In this document: positions 1 through 13,500 of the stretch, in pieces
How the letters are laid out: each line of letters starts with the position of its first letter
Numbering within the stretch: position 1 is the stretch's first letter
Assembly (NCBI GenBank): GCA_025642075.2
Contig: JAODUO010000157.1
Coordinates: forward strand, 300,001-364,000
Reading direction: 5' to 3'
From: Ridgeia piscesae
Lineage: Eukaryota; Annelida; Polychaeta; Sabellida; Siboglinidae
DNA: 64,000 nucleotides
The notes under the pieces: model-generated
Database searches by the model: none
What the model saw: the letters and a program-made list of their open reading frames with translations, nothing else
What the model was told of the DNA's origin: nothing
Position numbers and translations under genes: made by a program

Positions 1-1204
1 GGTGATTACGTTAGTTCCAGGTGTTCTCTACCCCCGGCACATCCCTTTCAAAAACTCCTCTTTTAACGTCAACCATTTAAATCGAGCACTGCATATATGT
101 TTCAAACCAGGTCAGGTGACTATAATACAAAAAAATTTCAGCCAATCGAGATGCAATGTTTAGGATGTGTGTACCCGTCTTCAGATTGGGGCGGGTTTTT
201 GTTCTATTCCACGGCTGACGCAGCGGCGACTAGCTAGTTGTATAGGTAACTCCCTCCCAAGGTTTTTGGAGATGAGCTGCCAGGGGTACAGTAGCGCAGC
301 GCAACGATCGATGGCTTGCGAGGGTGTTTCATACAGTAATCGTGTAATACACGCAGAATGCAGGGAAAATGTTTCTTTCTACCTACCGATACTTTTTTCC
401 ATATCGACCTACGTGTTTGTTTGTGCCGACTAACACCTCTGTTTCCTCCAAATGTCCTTATTTTTCTATCTGATGTATGTTACTTTCATGTTTGTTTCCT
501 CTGGTTTTCAGAACTCGTGACTCTGCTGACGACATGAAACACCATCAGCGACAAACCAACTTGTCAATGTACTACTTAGTGTTTCATTAGTGACTTGTGT
601 TTTGTGTTCCATTACCTAACTATTTCCGCTAGATGGCGCGCCAGTCATTCCCAAGTGATTCTTTTCGTTTGTTCCGCTTAGGTTATGGTGTAAGCTGACC
701 AGCTATTTTTCTATTATAGCTACATTTATTCGTGTTAATATTAACGCTGTGTTCAGATCATAAATGTTGATTTAGGTTCAAATGTATTATATCTGCGTCC
801 AATATTTCACGCTGAGTGAGAGGATCTGTTTAAGAAAACCGGCGTACTATCTAGTAACATACTTGTGATAGTTACATGGCACATGCGGGAGAATGCATAG
901 AACGCTTTGCAGCTAACGTTCCACACATACACACAAAAACACGCACGTACACGCACAACGTATATTTTGGGAATGCACATGCCAAGTTCCAAGACGAAAC
1001 CATCATCGTGTTGAATTAAACTATATAACCAGAAAGTATAAATAGTTCATGAAGAAAATATGTATGCAAATGTAATGCACGCAACGTATCATTTATAGGT
1101 GGCCTCTGTACAAACATTTCTTGATGCCTGCTAGTAAACTGCAATAAAGAGGACTAACCGTGGTAATATAACTAAGCGGCTTACGATGGCAAAAGAAAGC
1201 GAAA
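1..1204. other. no gene recognised
   Basis: I see no conserved protein, splice structure or RNA gene here. The first ~235 bases resemble 4310-4540 (shared blocks such as caaaaac.ctctttta.cgtca and cacggctgacgc.gcg), so this is one copy of a dispersed repeat of unknown class. The short open frames have no recognisable content. Confidence 0.5.
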
Positions 1205-1435
1205 GAGACATACATATATATATTCATACATACACGCTTGCATACATACATATGTACATACATACATGCATACGTCCATACCTGGATACATACATGCATA
1301 CATACATACATACATACACGCATACAAACACATAGTTACGTACGTGCATACACTCAAACATACTTACGTATATACTTAAATATGTACGTACGTGCATACA
1401 TGCATGCATGCAGACAGACAGACAGACCGAACGAC
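1205..1435. repeat. degenerate (ACAT)n tetranucleotide repeat
   Basis: Runs of acat/atac with interruptions (acgc, acgtac) cover about 230 bases and end in a short (CAGA)n tract. The open frames on both strands are repeat translations (YICMYV-type) and not genes. Confidence 0.85.
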
Positions 1436-1768
1436 AGATAGGCTGATAAACAGGCAGACAATAAAGAGGATTTAACGCTGATACGAGCTTAGAAAGAATG
1501 ACTTAGGTACGAAGGTCATACTGGAGACTCGCACGAGTAGAACTGTTCATTAGTTATAATTCATCCGCAAGGTGGCGGCAGGTTACGGTCTTCACAAGGA
1601 CATCTCCATTAAAATGGTAGCCTCGATTACCAATGCGTCGTAAGGTGGCAGCAATTTCGAACTATTCAAGACTAAACTTACCCTGAAACATGTTACAACG
1701 AAAAAAAAAGAAATTAAAATTTATCGTCGTTAGTGTTTTATCTCGATGTTTATTTTCTACTTTGTATT

Positions 1769-1770
<2 letters not shown>

Positions 1771-1854
<84 letters not shown>

Positions 1855-1912
1855 GTGCGTGCGTGCGCGCGCGCGCTCGTGCGTGCGTGCGTGCGTGCGT
1901 GCGTGTGTGTTA
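1771..1912. repeat. (GT)n microsatellite grading into (GTGC)n
   Basis: About 80 bases of pure GT dinucleotide are followed by gcgc and gtgcgtgc units. Alternating purine-pyrimidine along the whole stretch makes it a Z-DNA-prone tract. Frames here are only Cys-Val or Thr-His repeats. Confidence 0.95.
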
Positions 1913-2009
1913 TAACTTGGTTTTCTTATCAAAAAAATATACATATTATATAAACACTTATTATTAATAGGGCCTGCAAGTGGGTCACGATACATGGCGT
2001 GACTCCGCG

Positions 2010-2590
2010 CGACTGGAGCTTATTGGGGACTAAGCGAGACTAATTGGGGACTGAACACAAGAATAATATTCTAACAATGGATGACAGTTGTAGCATCCGA
2101 CTGATGAATACTAGGAAAATCAGTTCATTTACGGAATTTGCGTTTTACATTGCTATACGTTGTGGTTTCGATACGCACATATATCTGACAAGTTGTCTAA
2201 ATGCACGTAATCATAACACATGTATACGTTTGGCCCAAACAGATTGTACTGCGCGAAAACTGGCACTCTTCATTATTAGACAAGATCGCCAAACACAAGT
2301 AATTGCCGCTATTGCCATGGCAACCACCATAATAATCGATTAAAATTCATGATTTCCGTGATCATTGTCACCGACAAAGTGTTCCACTGCTTCTGCTTGT
2401 AATAATCCTTCGAACAGTATAACTGAAATACGCTATTTCGGAACAGTTCGATTATTATGACCAAAAACAAAACAAAACAAAGTCCTATATGTTAACATGG
2501 AGTATATGGACCTCCTGCCCCAAACTGCCCCCAGCCTCGTTTTCGCGCGCGAGACTTGCACGCCCTATATACACATGCAGCAGTACATTA
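2010..2590 (+). repeat. dispersed repeat, copy 1 (inverted partner at 22370-22860)
   Basis: This block matches the reverse complement of 22370-22860 over several hundred bases. Shared landmarks are tatctgacaagttgtctaaa, gccatggcaaccac, ataataatcgattaaaat, the acttcctgcccc/ggcagg region and tcgttttcg.gcgcgagact. The 99-codon open frame at 2044-2343 crosses the repeat but is not kept open in the partner, so I do not call it a gene. Family unknown; no terminal repeats seen. Confidence 0.7.
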
Positions 2591-4309
2591 ACCCAGAATA
2601 GTGATGCCCTCTGACGGCTTCATACATAAAGATTACATGAGCAAAGTGTATGTTTCACCAGACTATGTTATCGGCGAAGTTACGCATTCGAGCGAGAAAC
2701 GCTCATCTGAAATTACTAATAGTTTATAAAGGCACACTGACAGGTGACTCTGCTCTGCCCTAAGTCACACAGTGAATCTGTTAGTCATCACACGAATGTA
2801 ACGAGTGGAGCATTAGGTTTACACAATATAGTAATCATAAAAAACATATAATCATCAAATAAGTGTTAATTTAAGTTAATGATTCCATGTTATTGTTTTT
2901 TCCCCGTCTCAAAACTGATCAACAATCAAGTTACTAATGTTTGATGGCTAAACCACGATACAAGTTTCCATTCTATTCATCGTATTATAGATACTGCGCA
3001 CGATTGTGTCTTCGTACATTGAGCCGGCGTTAACGTGTTTGTGGTGGGTGTCGCCTCTGTCAAAGAGTGTAGCGTTGTCGGGCGAAATCCGTCCTATTGC
3101 GAAATTAAACCTGCGAGATTCTCGCGAGAAAGAGAGACTAATCCCGGGTGATATCCCTGCCAAATTAGTTCCACCTTTCATATTATCCGCACCTGCTAAA
3201 GTCTTCGTATGGTGTCTTCGTCTACATACTATCTTCCTCAGGTGATCAGCAAATTACGTTTATCGTTTGTGATCGATCGTGCTAAAGAAGCGAACAAAAT
3301 TAAATGTGTTTGCGGGAAATTGCATGACCGCGCATGCGCAGCTAACATAGCGATTGCTCAGTTTTACTGATTTCGCTGTGGGACGGATTTCACGTAATTC
3401 ATACGCACGCAAAACGGTCTCTGTGAAAATTTGAGACGGTCCTGCGATAGCGCTTAAGAGTGGAAGTAATGAATGTAAACGAGACTATTCGTCACTTTGA
3501 ACATGTCACCGCCCTTCTCCTTAGGGGACTATAACTTATGTGCAGCCCCCTGATGTGAATTGCTGGTAAAATGCATTGAACATGGTAACGCTGCATGGAA
3601 TATGGGCGTGCATTCGATGTTATACCCCGAACCGTACACGTACGCACGCAGTCAGATCATTAATCTTTCCCCTATAGTTCTACTGGTGTGTTCTATTTAT
3701 ATCTATGCGTTCAACAAGCCTGCTGCGCACTAGCCTCAATTAACCAGACTCCGTGAGGTGGCAGCACTTTCCAACCCCTCGATGTAAGCGACACGGCTGC
3801 CTGATCCCATATTAGGGTAGAGACGCTGATTGGCTCTCAGGCCGAATTTGAAATAAAAAATAAATAAGGATACCGTTTTTTATCAGATAATACTTTGTTA
3901 TACAACTATTCAAAATTAAACCTATATTAACACAAAAATAAATAAGAATATACAAATTTGCAGTTGTTTGTAAATTATGAATTAAGGCAGGATTAACCAG
4001 TATCCATGAGATGGCAGCATTGTTCAGCCCCACACGGATAACATTCAAAAGCCGACAAAGTCACCAGAAGTCAGCCGAGCTTCAGTCGGTTAAGCGAAAC
4101 TAAATAAAATAATAGTATCTGCGTGCACGAGCTGACGGCAGAGCCTGGCCTCGCGAGGTGTTTCAGGCCGACCGTACAAGAGAAGTGACGTCCGGTGTGG
4201 GTGGCCTGACGCACTCAGACGCGGGGTCAATTAGACGTGCGGACGGGGGTCAGCTAGTGTGTCAGCTAGAGGTCGCTGCGGCTGACTGTGTCAGGATACG
4301 CTAGCTCTT
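2591..4309. other. no gene recognised
   Basis: No recognisable coding or RNA gene. A short motif like aggtggcagcA followed by tt-c recurs (about 1641, 3757 and, as agatggcagca, 4010), which looks like the conserved end of an old short interspersed element, but I could not delimit one. Confidence 0.4.
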
Positions 4310-4540
4310 CTCTCGCCCGACACATCAATTTCAAAAACCTCTTCTTTTAGCGTCAGCAAATGAAATCGCCCACGAGGAGTATGGTCGGGATCTGGCCAAG
4401 TGGTCATTTTGGGTGATTTCAGACACTCGCTGCTCGTGTACGCGCAATGTGAACGGGTTATTATATTTGGATTTCCACCAGCCATGTATCCGTCTTAAAA
4501 ATGGGGTATTTGTGCTGTTCCCACGGCTGACGCGGCGTCT
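4310..4540. repeat. dispersed repeat related to bases 1-235
   Basis: Aligns with the left edge of the window over about 230 bases with indels. Its right part (cacggctgacgcggcgtc) is interrupted by the MITE that begins at 4541, whereas the copy near 215-230 continues uninterrupted, giving an approximate empty site for that MITE. Confidence 0.5.
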
Positions 4541-4764
4541 CGCTTACATTTTTCCGGTCGTTATAAACTTTCCGATTGGCGTTTCTGCGCATGCGCGATA
4601 AATGTAAAATCACCATTGTGCAGCGAACCAACAAAGCATTTTTGGTATAAATGCCACGGGCTGTTCGTTAACTCTCCTGTGGTGATTACTGTGAAGAGTT
4701 GCTTAAAATATCGTTCAATACAATAACATCTTACGTTTGTTTAAATCACTGTCACGGATTATTT

Positions 4765-7700
4765 AACAAGAGATTTAACAAGATTTAACAAGATTGCCAC
4801 CTAGAGATTCAACTCTAGATGGCAGGTGGACTATGAAGCCATTTGGCTTATCGAGAGTCCAACATATCAATCTATCTATCTATCTATCTATCTATACCCC
4901 GCCCTTCTTAGGTATTTGTCGATTTTATTTTTAAATATATTAACACTACTAGCACCTACACAATCAGCTGATAATCTGTTCCATTCGTTTACTGTTCTTT
5001 GTGAAAATGGAAAATTTCTAATATCTAGTCTACACTGCTTCTTTGCTAATGTAACTCCATGTCCTCTAGTCCTTCTCTCTTCCTTGACTGTGAAAAAAAT
5101 ATTTCTGTCAATATTTTCATATCCATTCAATATTTTAAACACCTCAATCTGATCTCCTCTCAATCTTCTGGTTTCTAGTGTTGTTAAACCACATTCTTTT
5201 AGACGCATTTCATAACTAATATTCCTGAGTTTTGGTATCATTTTGGTTGCTCTCCTTTGTACTCTTTCTAGCATATCAATATCCTTCTTGCGATATGGCC
5301 TCCATGCTTGTATACAATATTCTAAGTGAGGCCTAACTATTGTTTTATACAGCGGTATTATTAGTTCTTTTTCTTTGTACACTATATTTCGCCTAATTAA
5401 TCCAAGAATTTGGTTTCCCTTCGCTGCTGCAATTCCACACTGCTCTGATACCTTCATGTCAGCACTAATAGTTAACCCTAAGTCCTTTTCCTTTAAGGTA
5501 GTATTTAGTACAGTACCACCCATTGTATATTGTGCATCTTCATTCCCATGTCCTGTGTGAAGGCACTTACACTTTCCAAAATTAAACAGCATTTGCCACT
5601 TCTCAGACCATTCTATCAACTTATTAAGATCATCTTGTAAATGCTGTCTATCTGCATCACTTTTAATATTCCTAAACACTTTTGTGTCGTCCGCAAACTT
5701 CAACACCTTGCTTGTTATGTCATCATCCAAATCATTGATATATATTAAGAATAAAATAGGTCCCAGTACTGATCCCTGCGGCACTCCACTCAAAACCGAC
5801 TTCCAGTTTGAAACCTCCCCATCAACTACTACTCTTTGTCTCCTACCAATAAGCCATTTTTCTATCCAGTTGATCATTCCATTTCCTATGCCATGGGCCT
5901 TAAGTTTAAGTAGTAGTCTTTGGTGTGGCACTTTGTCAAAGGCTTTTTTTTATTTAAGTAGATTATATCTACTGGTGATCCCTCATCTAGCCACTTTGTG
6001 ACATCTTCCAAAAAACATAACATATTTGTTAAGCATGACCTCGCTTTTAAAAACCCATGTTGAGATGGGTTTATCAATTTATTTTTAACAAGAAAATCAA
6101 CCAGGTGATCTTTAATTAGTCTTTCTAATAGTTTGCAAATCACCGATGTTAAACTCACTGGTCTATAGTTCTCTGACTTGTTTCTCGAACCTTTTTTAAA
6201 TAATGGTATACTGTTTCCTTCTTTCCCTTCTAACGGAACTATTCCCTCCTCTAATGACAAATTGAACACTGTTGCAAGCGGTATGCTGATTTGTTCTACA
6301 ATTTCCAATAGTAATTTGGGAGGAATCCCATCCACTCCAGGTGATTTATTATCCTTCATGTCTCTTATTTTCATAGCTACCATTGTTGGGGTTACAATTA
6401 GTTGTCCTAAATAGTCAAACTCTCTCCCTGCGAACTTAGTCTCAAGTACTGGTAATATACTAATATCTTCCCTGGTAAACACCGAACTAAAGTACTCATT
6501 TAGGTTTTCTGCCCTTAAGAACCCTCTGTTATTATGTTTCCATCACTACCTTCTAGAGGACCGACCTTATCCTGAACTTTCTGTTTACTTCGAACATACG
6601 CATAAAAACTCTTGCTGTCATGTTTTATATTAAAAGCTATTTTTTTCGTACTTCCCTTTGAATTTCTAATTTCAGCTGTAGCTTGATTAAGTGCTTCTTT
6701 ATAAATGCTATAGTCTTCTTCACTTCCGGTATGTCCATATGTCTTCCACATCATTTGCTTGTACTTAATTTTTCTAATGGCTTCCTTCGATAAGTGTTTC
6801 TTCTTTGACCGTTTCCCCTGTTTTTTCAAGGGGACAAATTTGTCAACGACGCAGTCAATTTCACTCTTTAAAATACTCCAGCATTCTGTTGCTGTCTTAT
6901 TCTTCAGTGTGTTATTCCAGTCTATCTTTGCTAAATATTCCCTCATGTCCTTACATCTTCCTTTGTGAAATTGTTTCCTGTACCTTATTTTTCTATTCCG
7001 TTCTCCCTTTACTTTGATGATAAAATGTATCTGGTTGTGATCACTACACCCCAGTGGCTCACATATCTTGACATTATCAAAAATTCCTTCTGTGAGTTCA
7101 ATACTATGTCTAACACGTTCTCGCCCCTGGTTGCTTCTAACACATGTTGAGAAAGGAAACTATCTTGTACTAAATTTAAAAACTCTTGATCCTCTCTCCC
7201 GGTACTCTGTAGAGATGTCCACTGTATATGCCCATGGTTAAAATCCCCCATAATAATACAGTCCCGTTTACTCACTTCTTTGATAGCGTTATGTAATTTT
7301 TCAGTCTCTTCCATGCTTATGTTTGGACTCCGATACACTTACCCAACAGTTAATGTTGACTTTCCTGTAACTATGTTACACCACACAGCTTCTTCACATT
7401 CTGCTTCTTTTTCTAATTTTATTTCATAAGCTTGGATGGATTCTTTAATATATAAAATAACTCCGCCTCCCCTTCTTCCTAATCTATCTTTCCTAAACAT
7501 TACATACCCTGTCATTCCAAATTCGGCATCTGATATATCGGGTGTGGCCCAAGATTCAGTTATACCTATTATGTGAAGGTCAATATCTTCTACCATAATG
7601 TTTAGTTCATTTCTTTTGTTTACTATGCTCCTTGCATTTAAACAAACACATTTATAACCAAATTCCGTAGGGCTTTCCAGGCTGTTCTTTGCTGATGTCT

Positions 7701-7938
7701 TTTTGCTATCTTTATCTATGCCTCTAGTATTTGGCTTCTCTATGTATCCCCCCTGCGAAACTAGTTTAAAAAGTTGCAACCTGTTCCATTGTCCATCGAT
7801 CGAAGACGGTTCTCGGAGAACATTGCTGCGCCCTTTCCGCTTAGATGGAGGCCATCTCTCATAAACATGTCTTCTTTCCCAACAAAATATCCCCATAAAT
7901 CTACAAATCCAACTCCTTCTTCTTCACACATCTGCTCT
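4765..7938 (-). mobile_element. CR1-like LINE (family L1A), copy 1, near full length for its pol frame
   Basis: Minus-strand non-LTR element inserted in MITE copy A. The junctions are inferred by comparison with the intact MITE at 31728-32173, where cacggattat runs directly into the sequence resuming at about 7939. The 3' end (plus-strand left side) carries (GATA)n at 4868-4894, a ~45-base conserved tail, and then a tandem of a ~10-base unit like CTTGTTAAAT. That terminal short-unit repeat is the CR1-type 3' end. The 5' end stops just before the endonuclease domain, so any ORF1 is missing. Confidence 0.88.
4888..7896 (-). pseudogene. decayed LINE pol: endonuclease plus reverse transcriptase (CR1-like)
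   Basis: Reading on the minus strand: an exonuclease-endonuclease-phosphatase (EEP) endonuclease comes first (7660-7000; LNARSI, ITESWA, GDFNHG), then a linker, then the RT. The RT shows NYRPVSLTSVICKLLERL, QHGF, GVPQGSVLGPILFLIYIND and the FADD catalytic box at 5686-5697, followed by the LYKTIVRPHLEY and QRRATK thumb motifs usual in CR1 elements. It is broken by an in-frame TAA at 7339-7341 and by frameshifts near 7090 (T run), 6520 and 5945 (A run). The last 347 codons (5931-4888) are still open. It cannot make a working polyprotein as it stands. Confidence 0.9.
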
Positions 7939-8424
7939 TATGGCGCACTATAGTCACGTGATTTACGCTTGCTATCAAAACATGCCTCAGACCTTGTTTG
8001 CCACGTGTTAATTTGCGACAAATAAATTCGCTGAGAGGTTATATACATCCTAACGAATAGCCCGTAGTATTATACCATAAATACTTTTTTCTTTCGCGGA
8101 ACATTGATGATTTTACATTTATCGCGCATGCGCAGAAACGTCAATCGAAACGTTTATAACGCCGGGAAAATGTAAGCGCTACACCGGTATTAGTCGACCC
8201 GTCACGCTTACGGGAACAATCGGGCAGGGATAATGTCGACCCCTGGCTTGCGAGGATGGTGAATTAGAAACCCTGTGATACACCCTATCTCTCACGCCTC
8301 TGATACGAGCACACTGCACAATAAACCTTTACAAGGAACGTTCCGGATAGTTGCCATAGTGACTACTGACTAGCTCCTAAAATAGATCGACGACCCGCGA
8401 GTTTGAAACGGTACCGGTGGGCTA

Positions 8425-8459
8425 ACGACCCGTTGTGCTAACTTAGCACAACGGGTCGT
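8425..8459. repeat. perfect 17-bp palindrome with 1-nt spacer
   Basis: acgacccgttgtgctaa is followed by one c and then its exact reverse complement. It lies between MITE copy A and the next dispersed repeat. Such a stem would extrude or fold very stably; no gene is adjacent. Confidence 0.85.
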
Positions 8460-8479
8460 CGCTTAGCAGCTAAGCCTAG

Positions 8480-8723
8480 ACTATTATACCAATACTTTAA
8501 GCTAGTATAATGAAATAGCCGGAAACACAGCCACCAGGGCCAGCTATTTCAAACTACTGTGCAATATTGTTCACACTAACATCACAGGTGGACGCTTCAC
8601 GTCCGAGCATAGATACAATAGAGGTGACCTACTTTGTGTTGTTGATGTACGTCGGCGTGTCTCGGCCGCTGTGCGTGCAGGGAGCGGCACACGGGGTAGA
8701 GGTCACATCTATCAGCGGGCCCA
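8480..8723 (+). repeat. dispersed repeat R1, copy 1 (partner 31282-31600)
   Basis: Shares agccaccag, ctatttcaaact, the acatca block, gaggtgacctac and gatgta.gtc with 31282-31600. In the second copy a 3.2-kb TIR element sits exactly in the agccaccag|ggcc.agctattt segment, and a 53-base hairpin is inserted further on. Unknown class. Confidence 0.65.
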
Positions 8724-11235
8724 CCCTGCTAAAAATGTACTACAGTTTACTATGGTAAACTATGGTAAATTCATAGTAAATCATAGTAAATCATAGTAAA
8801 TCATAGTAAACCATAGTAAACCATAGTATATTATATTTTACCATGCTTTCACCATAGTAAATATGTACATGGACATAGTAAACCATAGTAAGTTATAGTA
8901 AAACCATAGTAATTCATAGTAAACTGCAGTATACTACGTTTTACTTTTGCTTTTACCATAGTAAAATTCACATGAAGATGTAGTAAACTGTAGTAAATCC
9001 ATAGTAAGCTATAGTCAACCATAGTTTACAAATTTTTTACACTGTGGTTACATCTCAGGACATTTGGTTTATCAATGCTGTACTGGACATGGACAAGAAT
9101 GAAGCCATGTTGTTGCAAATATTCAGGTGGATTGGCAACAAGCACTATATGAAATTGTGGATCTGGTTTCAAATCTGGATGTACATGCTCTACACCTGTA
9201 CATTTTATAAGACAAAGGTAAGAATCCTAGCTTATATTACATTACTGTTTTACAGTAGCATTAAATTGTTCCGAGCATTTTTTTCATCTTCAAGAATAAT
9301 AACCTAATTAACAGATGCACGTTAATCATGTAATTTGTCTCACTTTTCGTTATAAATATAATTAACACTGAAATTTAATAGAGTGAAATGTTATTGATTG
9401 ATTGATAGAGTGAAATGTTATTCAGTGTTGTAAATTTTAATTTATTATAATATAATTTTAGTGAATGTTGTAAATGTGTATTGAGCAAGCATATTAATTT
9501 AAATTGAAGTTCAATAATACCTTACGCATGAGTAATTTAAATTATTGACTACATCGTGATTATATTATTTTTTTCATGATGCTTAAAACATGCATTACAA
9601 AGGTAAGCTTGATAATTATCAAATGACTATAATGCAAGTGTATAATACATTGACATTTGGATGCTAAGTGGAATAACGTACAATGTAATTTAGGGTTCAC
9701 TTTTGGCATCATTCTTCACAATTTCTCACAATGAAGTGCCTTTGAATGTCCAGAAATGTATACTGTTATCTTCCTTATCATGACTTTCTAACAGCCAAGG
9801 AATCAGTACAGACATCTGCACTGAGTTATAGTTGCCCTCTCTAAGGGCTGCTTAATTGGGGGACCTCAGTAATTGGGTGATTCCACTAATTACTGCCACT
9901 TTTATGACTAGAGGCCAGTTAATACCTCTGACCCATTATGCTGGCAAGTAATGATAACCAGAGTTTCAGACATAAGAAATCAAATTTTTCTATTACACAG
10001 GTGCAGTGGGACACATCTTTGAGGAGTGATATCTATGAAACTACATGGATACGGACATCATGGAATACCACTTGACAGAAATCAACTACAATTATATTAT
10101 TTCTGCCATGTAATTCATGAATTTTTAACATGTTAATAAAGCATTTCATTATATTATAAACACATTGTTTGATTATTTTAGTTATATGGCATGTGTAGAA
10201 GATCAAGACCCACTATGCATAATATTCACTGTGGTACAACATAGTATAATGTGATATTCAACATAGTAAATTATGATGAAATGTGGTATTCACTAGCTGT
10301 AGTAAACCATGGTAATGCATGATATTCACTGTAGTAAAGCATAGTAAAATGTGGTATTCACTGTAGTACACCATAGTAAAGCATAGTATTTACTATATAG
10401 TAAACCATAGTAAATTGTGATATTCACCATAGTAAACTACAGTATGCACTGTAGTAAACCATAGTAAAGCATAGTATTTACTATAGTAAACCATAGTAAT
10501 TTGTGATATTCACCATAGTAAACCATAGTAAAATATGGTATTCACTGTAGTAAACCATAGTAAAATATAGTATTTTCTATAGTAAACCATAGTAAATTGT
10601 GTTATAAACCATAGTAAAATATGTAGTAAACCATAGTAAAATGTAGTATTTACTATAGTAAACCATAGTAAATTGTGTTATAAACCATAGTAAACCATAG
10701 TAAAATATGGTATTCACTGTAGTAAACCATAGTAAAATGTAGTATTTACTATAGTAAACCATTGTAAATTGTGCTATAAACCATAGTAAACCATAGTAAT
10801 ATGTGGTATTCACTGTAGTAAATCATAGTAAAACGTAGTATTTATTATAGTAAACCATAGTAAATTGTGATATTTACCATAGTAAACCATAGTAAATTGT
10901 GATATTTACCATAGTAAACCATAGTAAAATGTGATATTTACCATAGTAAACCATAGTAAAATGTGGTATTCACTGTAGTAAACCATAGTAACACGTAGTA
11001 TTTACTATAGTAAACCATAGTAAATTGTGATATTCACCATAGTAAACTGTGGTATTCACTGTAGTAAACCATAGTAAAATGTAGTATTTACTGTAGTAAA
11101 CCATAGTATATACTATGGTAAACCATAGTATTTACTATGGTAAAGCGTAGTAAATATTCCGCAAAAACACTGCGTTTTACTGTAGTAAACCATAGTAAAT
11201 TTACTGTAGTAAACCATAGTAATTTTTTAGCAGGG
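8724..11235. mobile_element. 2.5-kb TIR element with subterminal ACCATAGTAAA array
   Basis: It begins CCCTGCTAAAAA (8724-8735) and ends TTTTTAGCAGGG (11224-11235), a perfect 12-bp terminal inverted repeat. CA dinucleotides flank both ends, but a 2-bp duplication alone is weak. Inside, 8745-9040 and 10230-11220 are packed with accatagtaaa-type units in both orientations, at about 30-bp higher-order spacing on the right. The centre (9040-10200) is mostly unique. No transposase is recognisable, so this is a non-autonomous cut-and-paste element of unassigned superfamily. Confidence 0.8.
9059..10075 (+). CDS. possible two-exon 3' gene end inside the TIR element (speculative)
   Basis: A frame of 53 codons (9059-9217) is preceded by an acatctcag acceptor and followed by a gtaaga donor. 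A second piece at 10001-10075 follows a pyrimidine-rich tract and acag acceptor, keeps the phase, and stops at TGA. An AATAAA lies at 10135-10140. The predicted peptide is Trp/Met-rich (DIWFINAV..., KLWIWFQIWMY) and resembles nothing I know. The splice signals and poly(A) signal line up well but could be chance in AT-rich DNA. It could be a captured host exon pair or noise. Confidence 0.2.
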
Positions 11236-11429
11236 CAGCCATCCGTGACGTGACGGATTGGGAGGCGCGCGGTAGTGTAGTCGTTAGCACATCAGTTTCG
11301 CACGCATGGCGGCGCGCCTGTGTATGTGCTCGTTTAAAAGAGAATATACATAGTTTTAGAACTGCGCCTGAATTTACAACGAAATGTCTCAGATACAGCC
11401 TTCCACGTAATTATTATAAATGACACATC

Positions 11430-11715
11430 TCCCAGCAAACAAAATGACTTTGTAATGACGTTGCCGCGACGACGTTGCGAAATGACGTTGTGAAATGACC
11501 TTACGCAACCTATAGATAACCTTCCCACAACCTATATATGACCTTCCGACAACCTTGTTGGACCATTATACAACCTATAGGTGACCTTCCCACAACCTTT
11601 TTGGACCCTTCTATCAACCATTACGGAACCCATAGGTGACCTTCCCACAACCGTTTTGGGACCTTCCAGCAACCTTCTATGCATCTTCCAACAACTTTTG
11701 CATGACAACCAACCC
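11430..11715. repeat. degenerate ~20-bp tandem repeat (gaccttcccacaacctatag-like)
   Basis: About twelve imperfect units read tgaccttcccacaacc followed by a variable 5-10 bases. Divergence between units is high, so it is an old array. No coding content. Confidence 0.75.
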
Positions 11716-13014
<1,299 letters not shown>

Positions 13015-13374
13015 TAGCCAAGGACGCTAGCTTAACACCAACACGTACTTGAGAAACACCTGCAAATCTATACAAATTCAACTTAGATTTGCTTTTGACC
13101 AAACTGTCTCAGCTAGGATTTTGTCGATGTACAACAAATCAGTAGCGTCCGGTTTGGGCGTCTCGCTGGTAAAATGTGGCCATTAAGAGCACCGCCGTCG
13201 GTGTGGTCCTGGGTGGGTTTCCGTTGAAATCCTCGGGTGTGGCTGTCCACCTTTAGAATTAATCGGAGTCTTTGTCCGCGTTGGCCTTGCTCTGGTTTTA
13301 CTTCTGTTAAGTAATACTTTCTAGACTTATAACGCTATATTGCATATACCATAAAATATTAAAAGGGTGGGTTT

Positions 13375-13500
13375 TTACTATCTGTCTCCTGTTGTATCCC
13401 ATCCGTTTTGTTTCCCTTTCCATGTCTCTTTCCCAGGTTTCCTTGGCCTCCCTCTTTGCCTCTTCCACGGGGACTTGACAGGGGAGTTGGCCCCAGTGGT
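13375..13500 (-). pseudogene. fragment of RTE-like LINE C-terminus
   Basis: The plus-strand text (gttgtatcccatc, catgtctctttcccaggt, ggcctccctctt) matches 46850-46920, inside the intact LINE, at roughly three bases in four. The minus-strand peptide (ETWERDMERETKRMGYNRRQ) is the counterpart of the intact element's TWQRDTEKETKEMGYTRRE segment. It is a lone scrap with frame damage on both sides. Its presence shows that an older relative of the 46749-49922 element inserted here. Confidence 0.75.

Larger units (their letters stand above)
4541..8178. mobile_element. MITE family M1, copy A, split by a LINE
   Basis: The ends are inverted: CGCTTACATTTTTCCG on the left and its near-complement ending TGTAAGCG on the right, with TIR-like similarity running more than 90 bases (including tctgcgcatgcgcgata and taaaatcac). 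Removing the LINE at about 4765-7938 leaves ~460 bases that match copy B (31728-32173) in reverse orientation end to end. No transposase is encoded, so it is non-autonomous. Superfamily not resolved; target duplications not clear. Confidence 0.8.

Noticed and set aside
3006..3245. 79-codon forward frame with a matching open frame on the other strand.
   Set aside because: No motif, no splice sites, and both strands open, as expected by chance.
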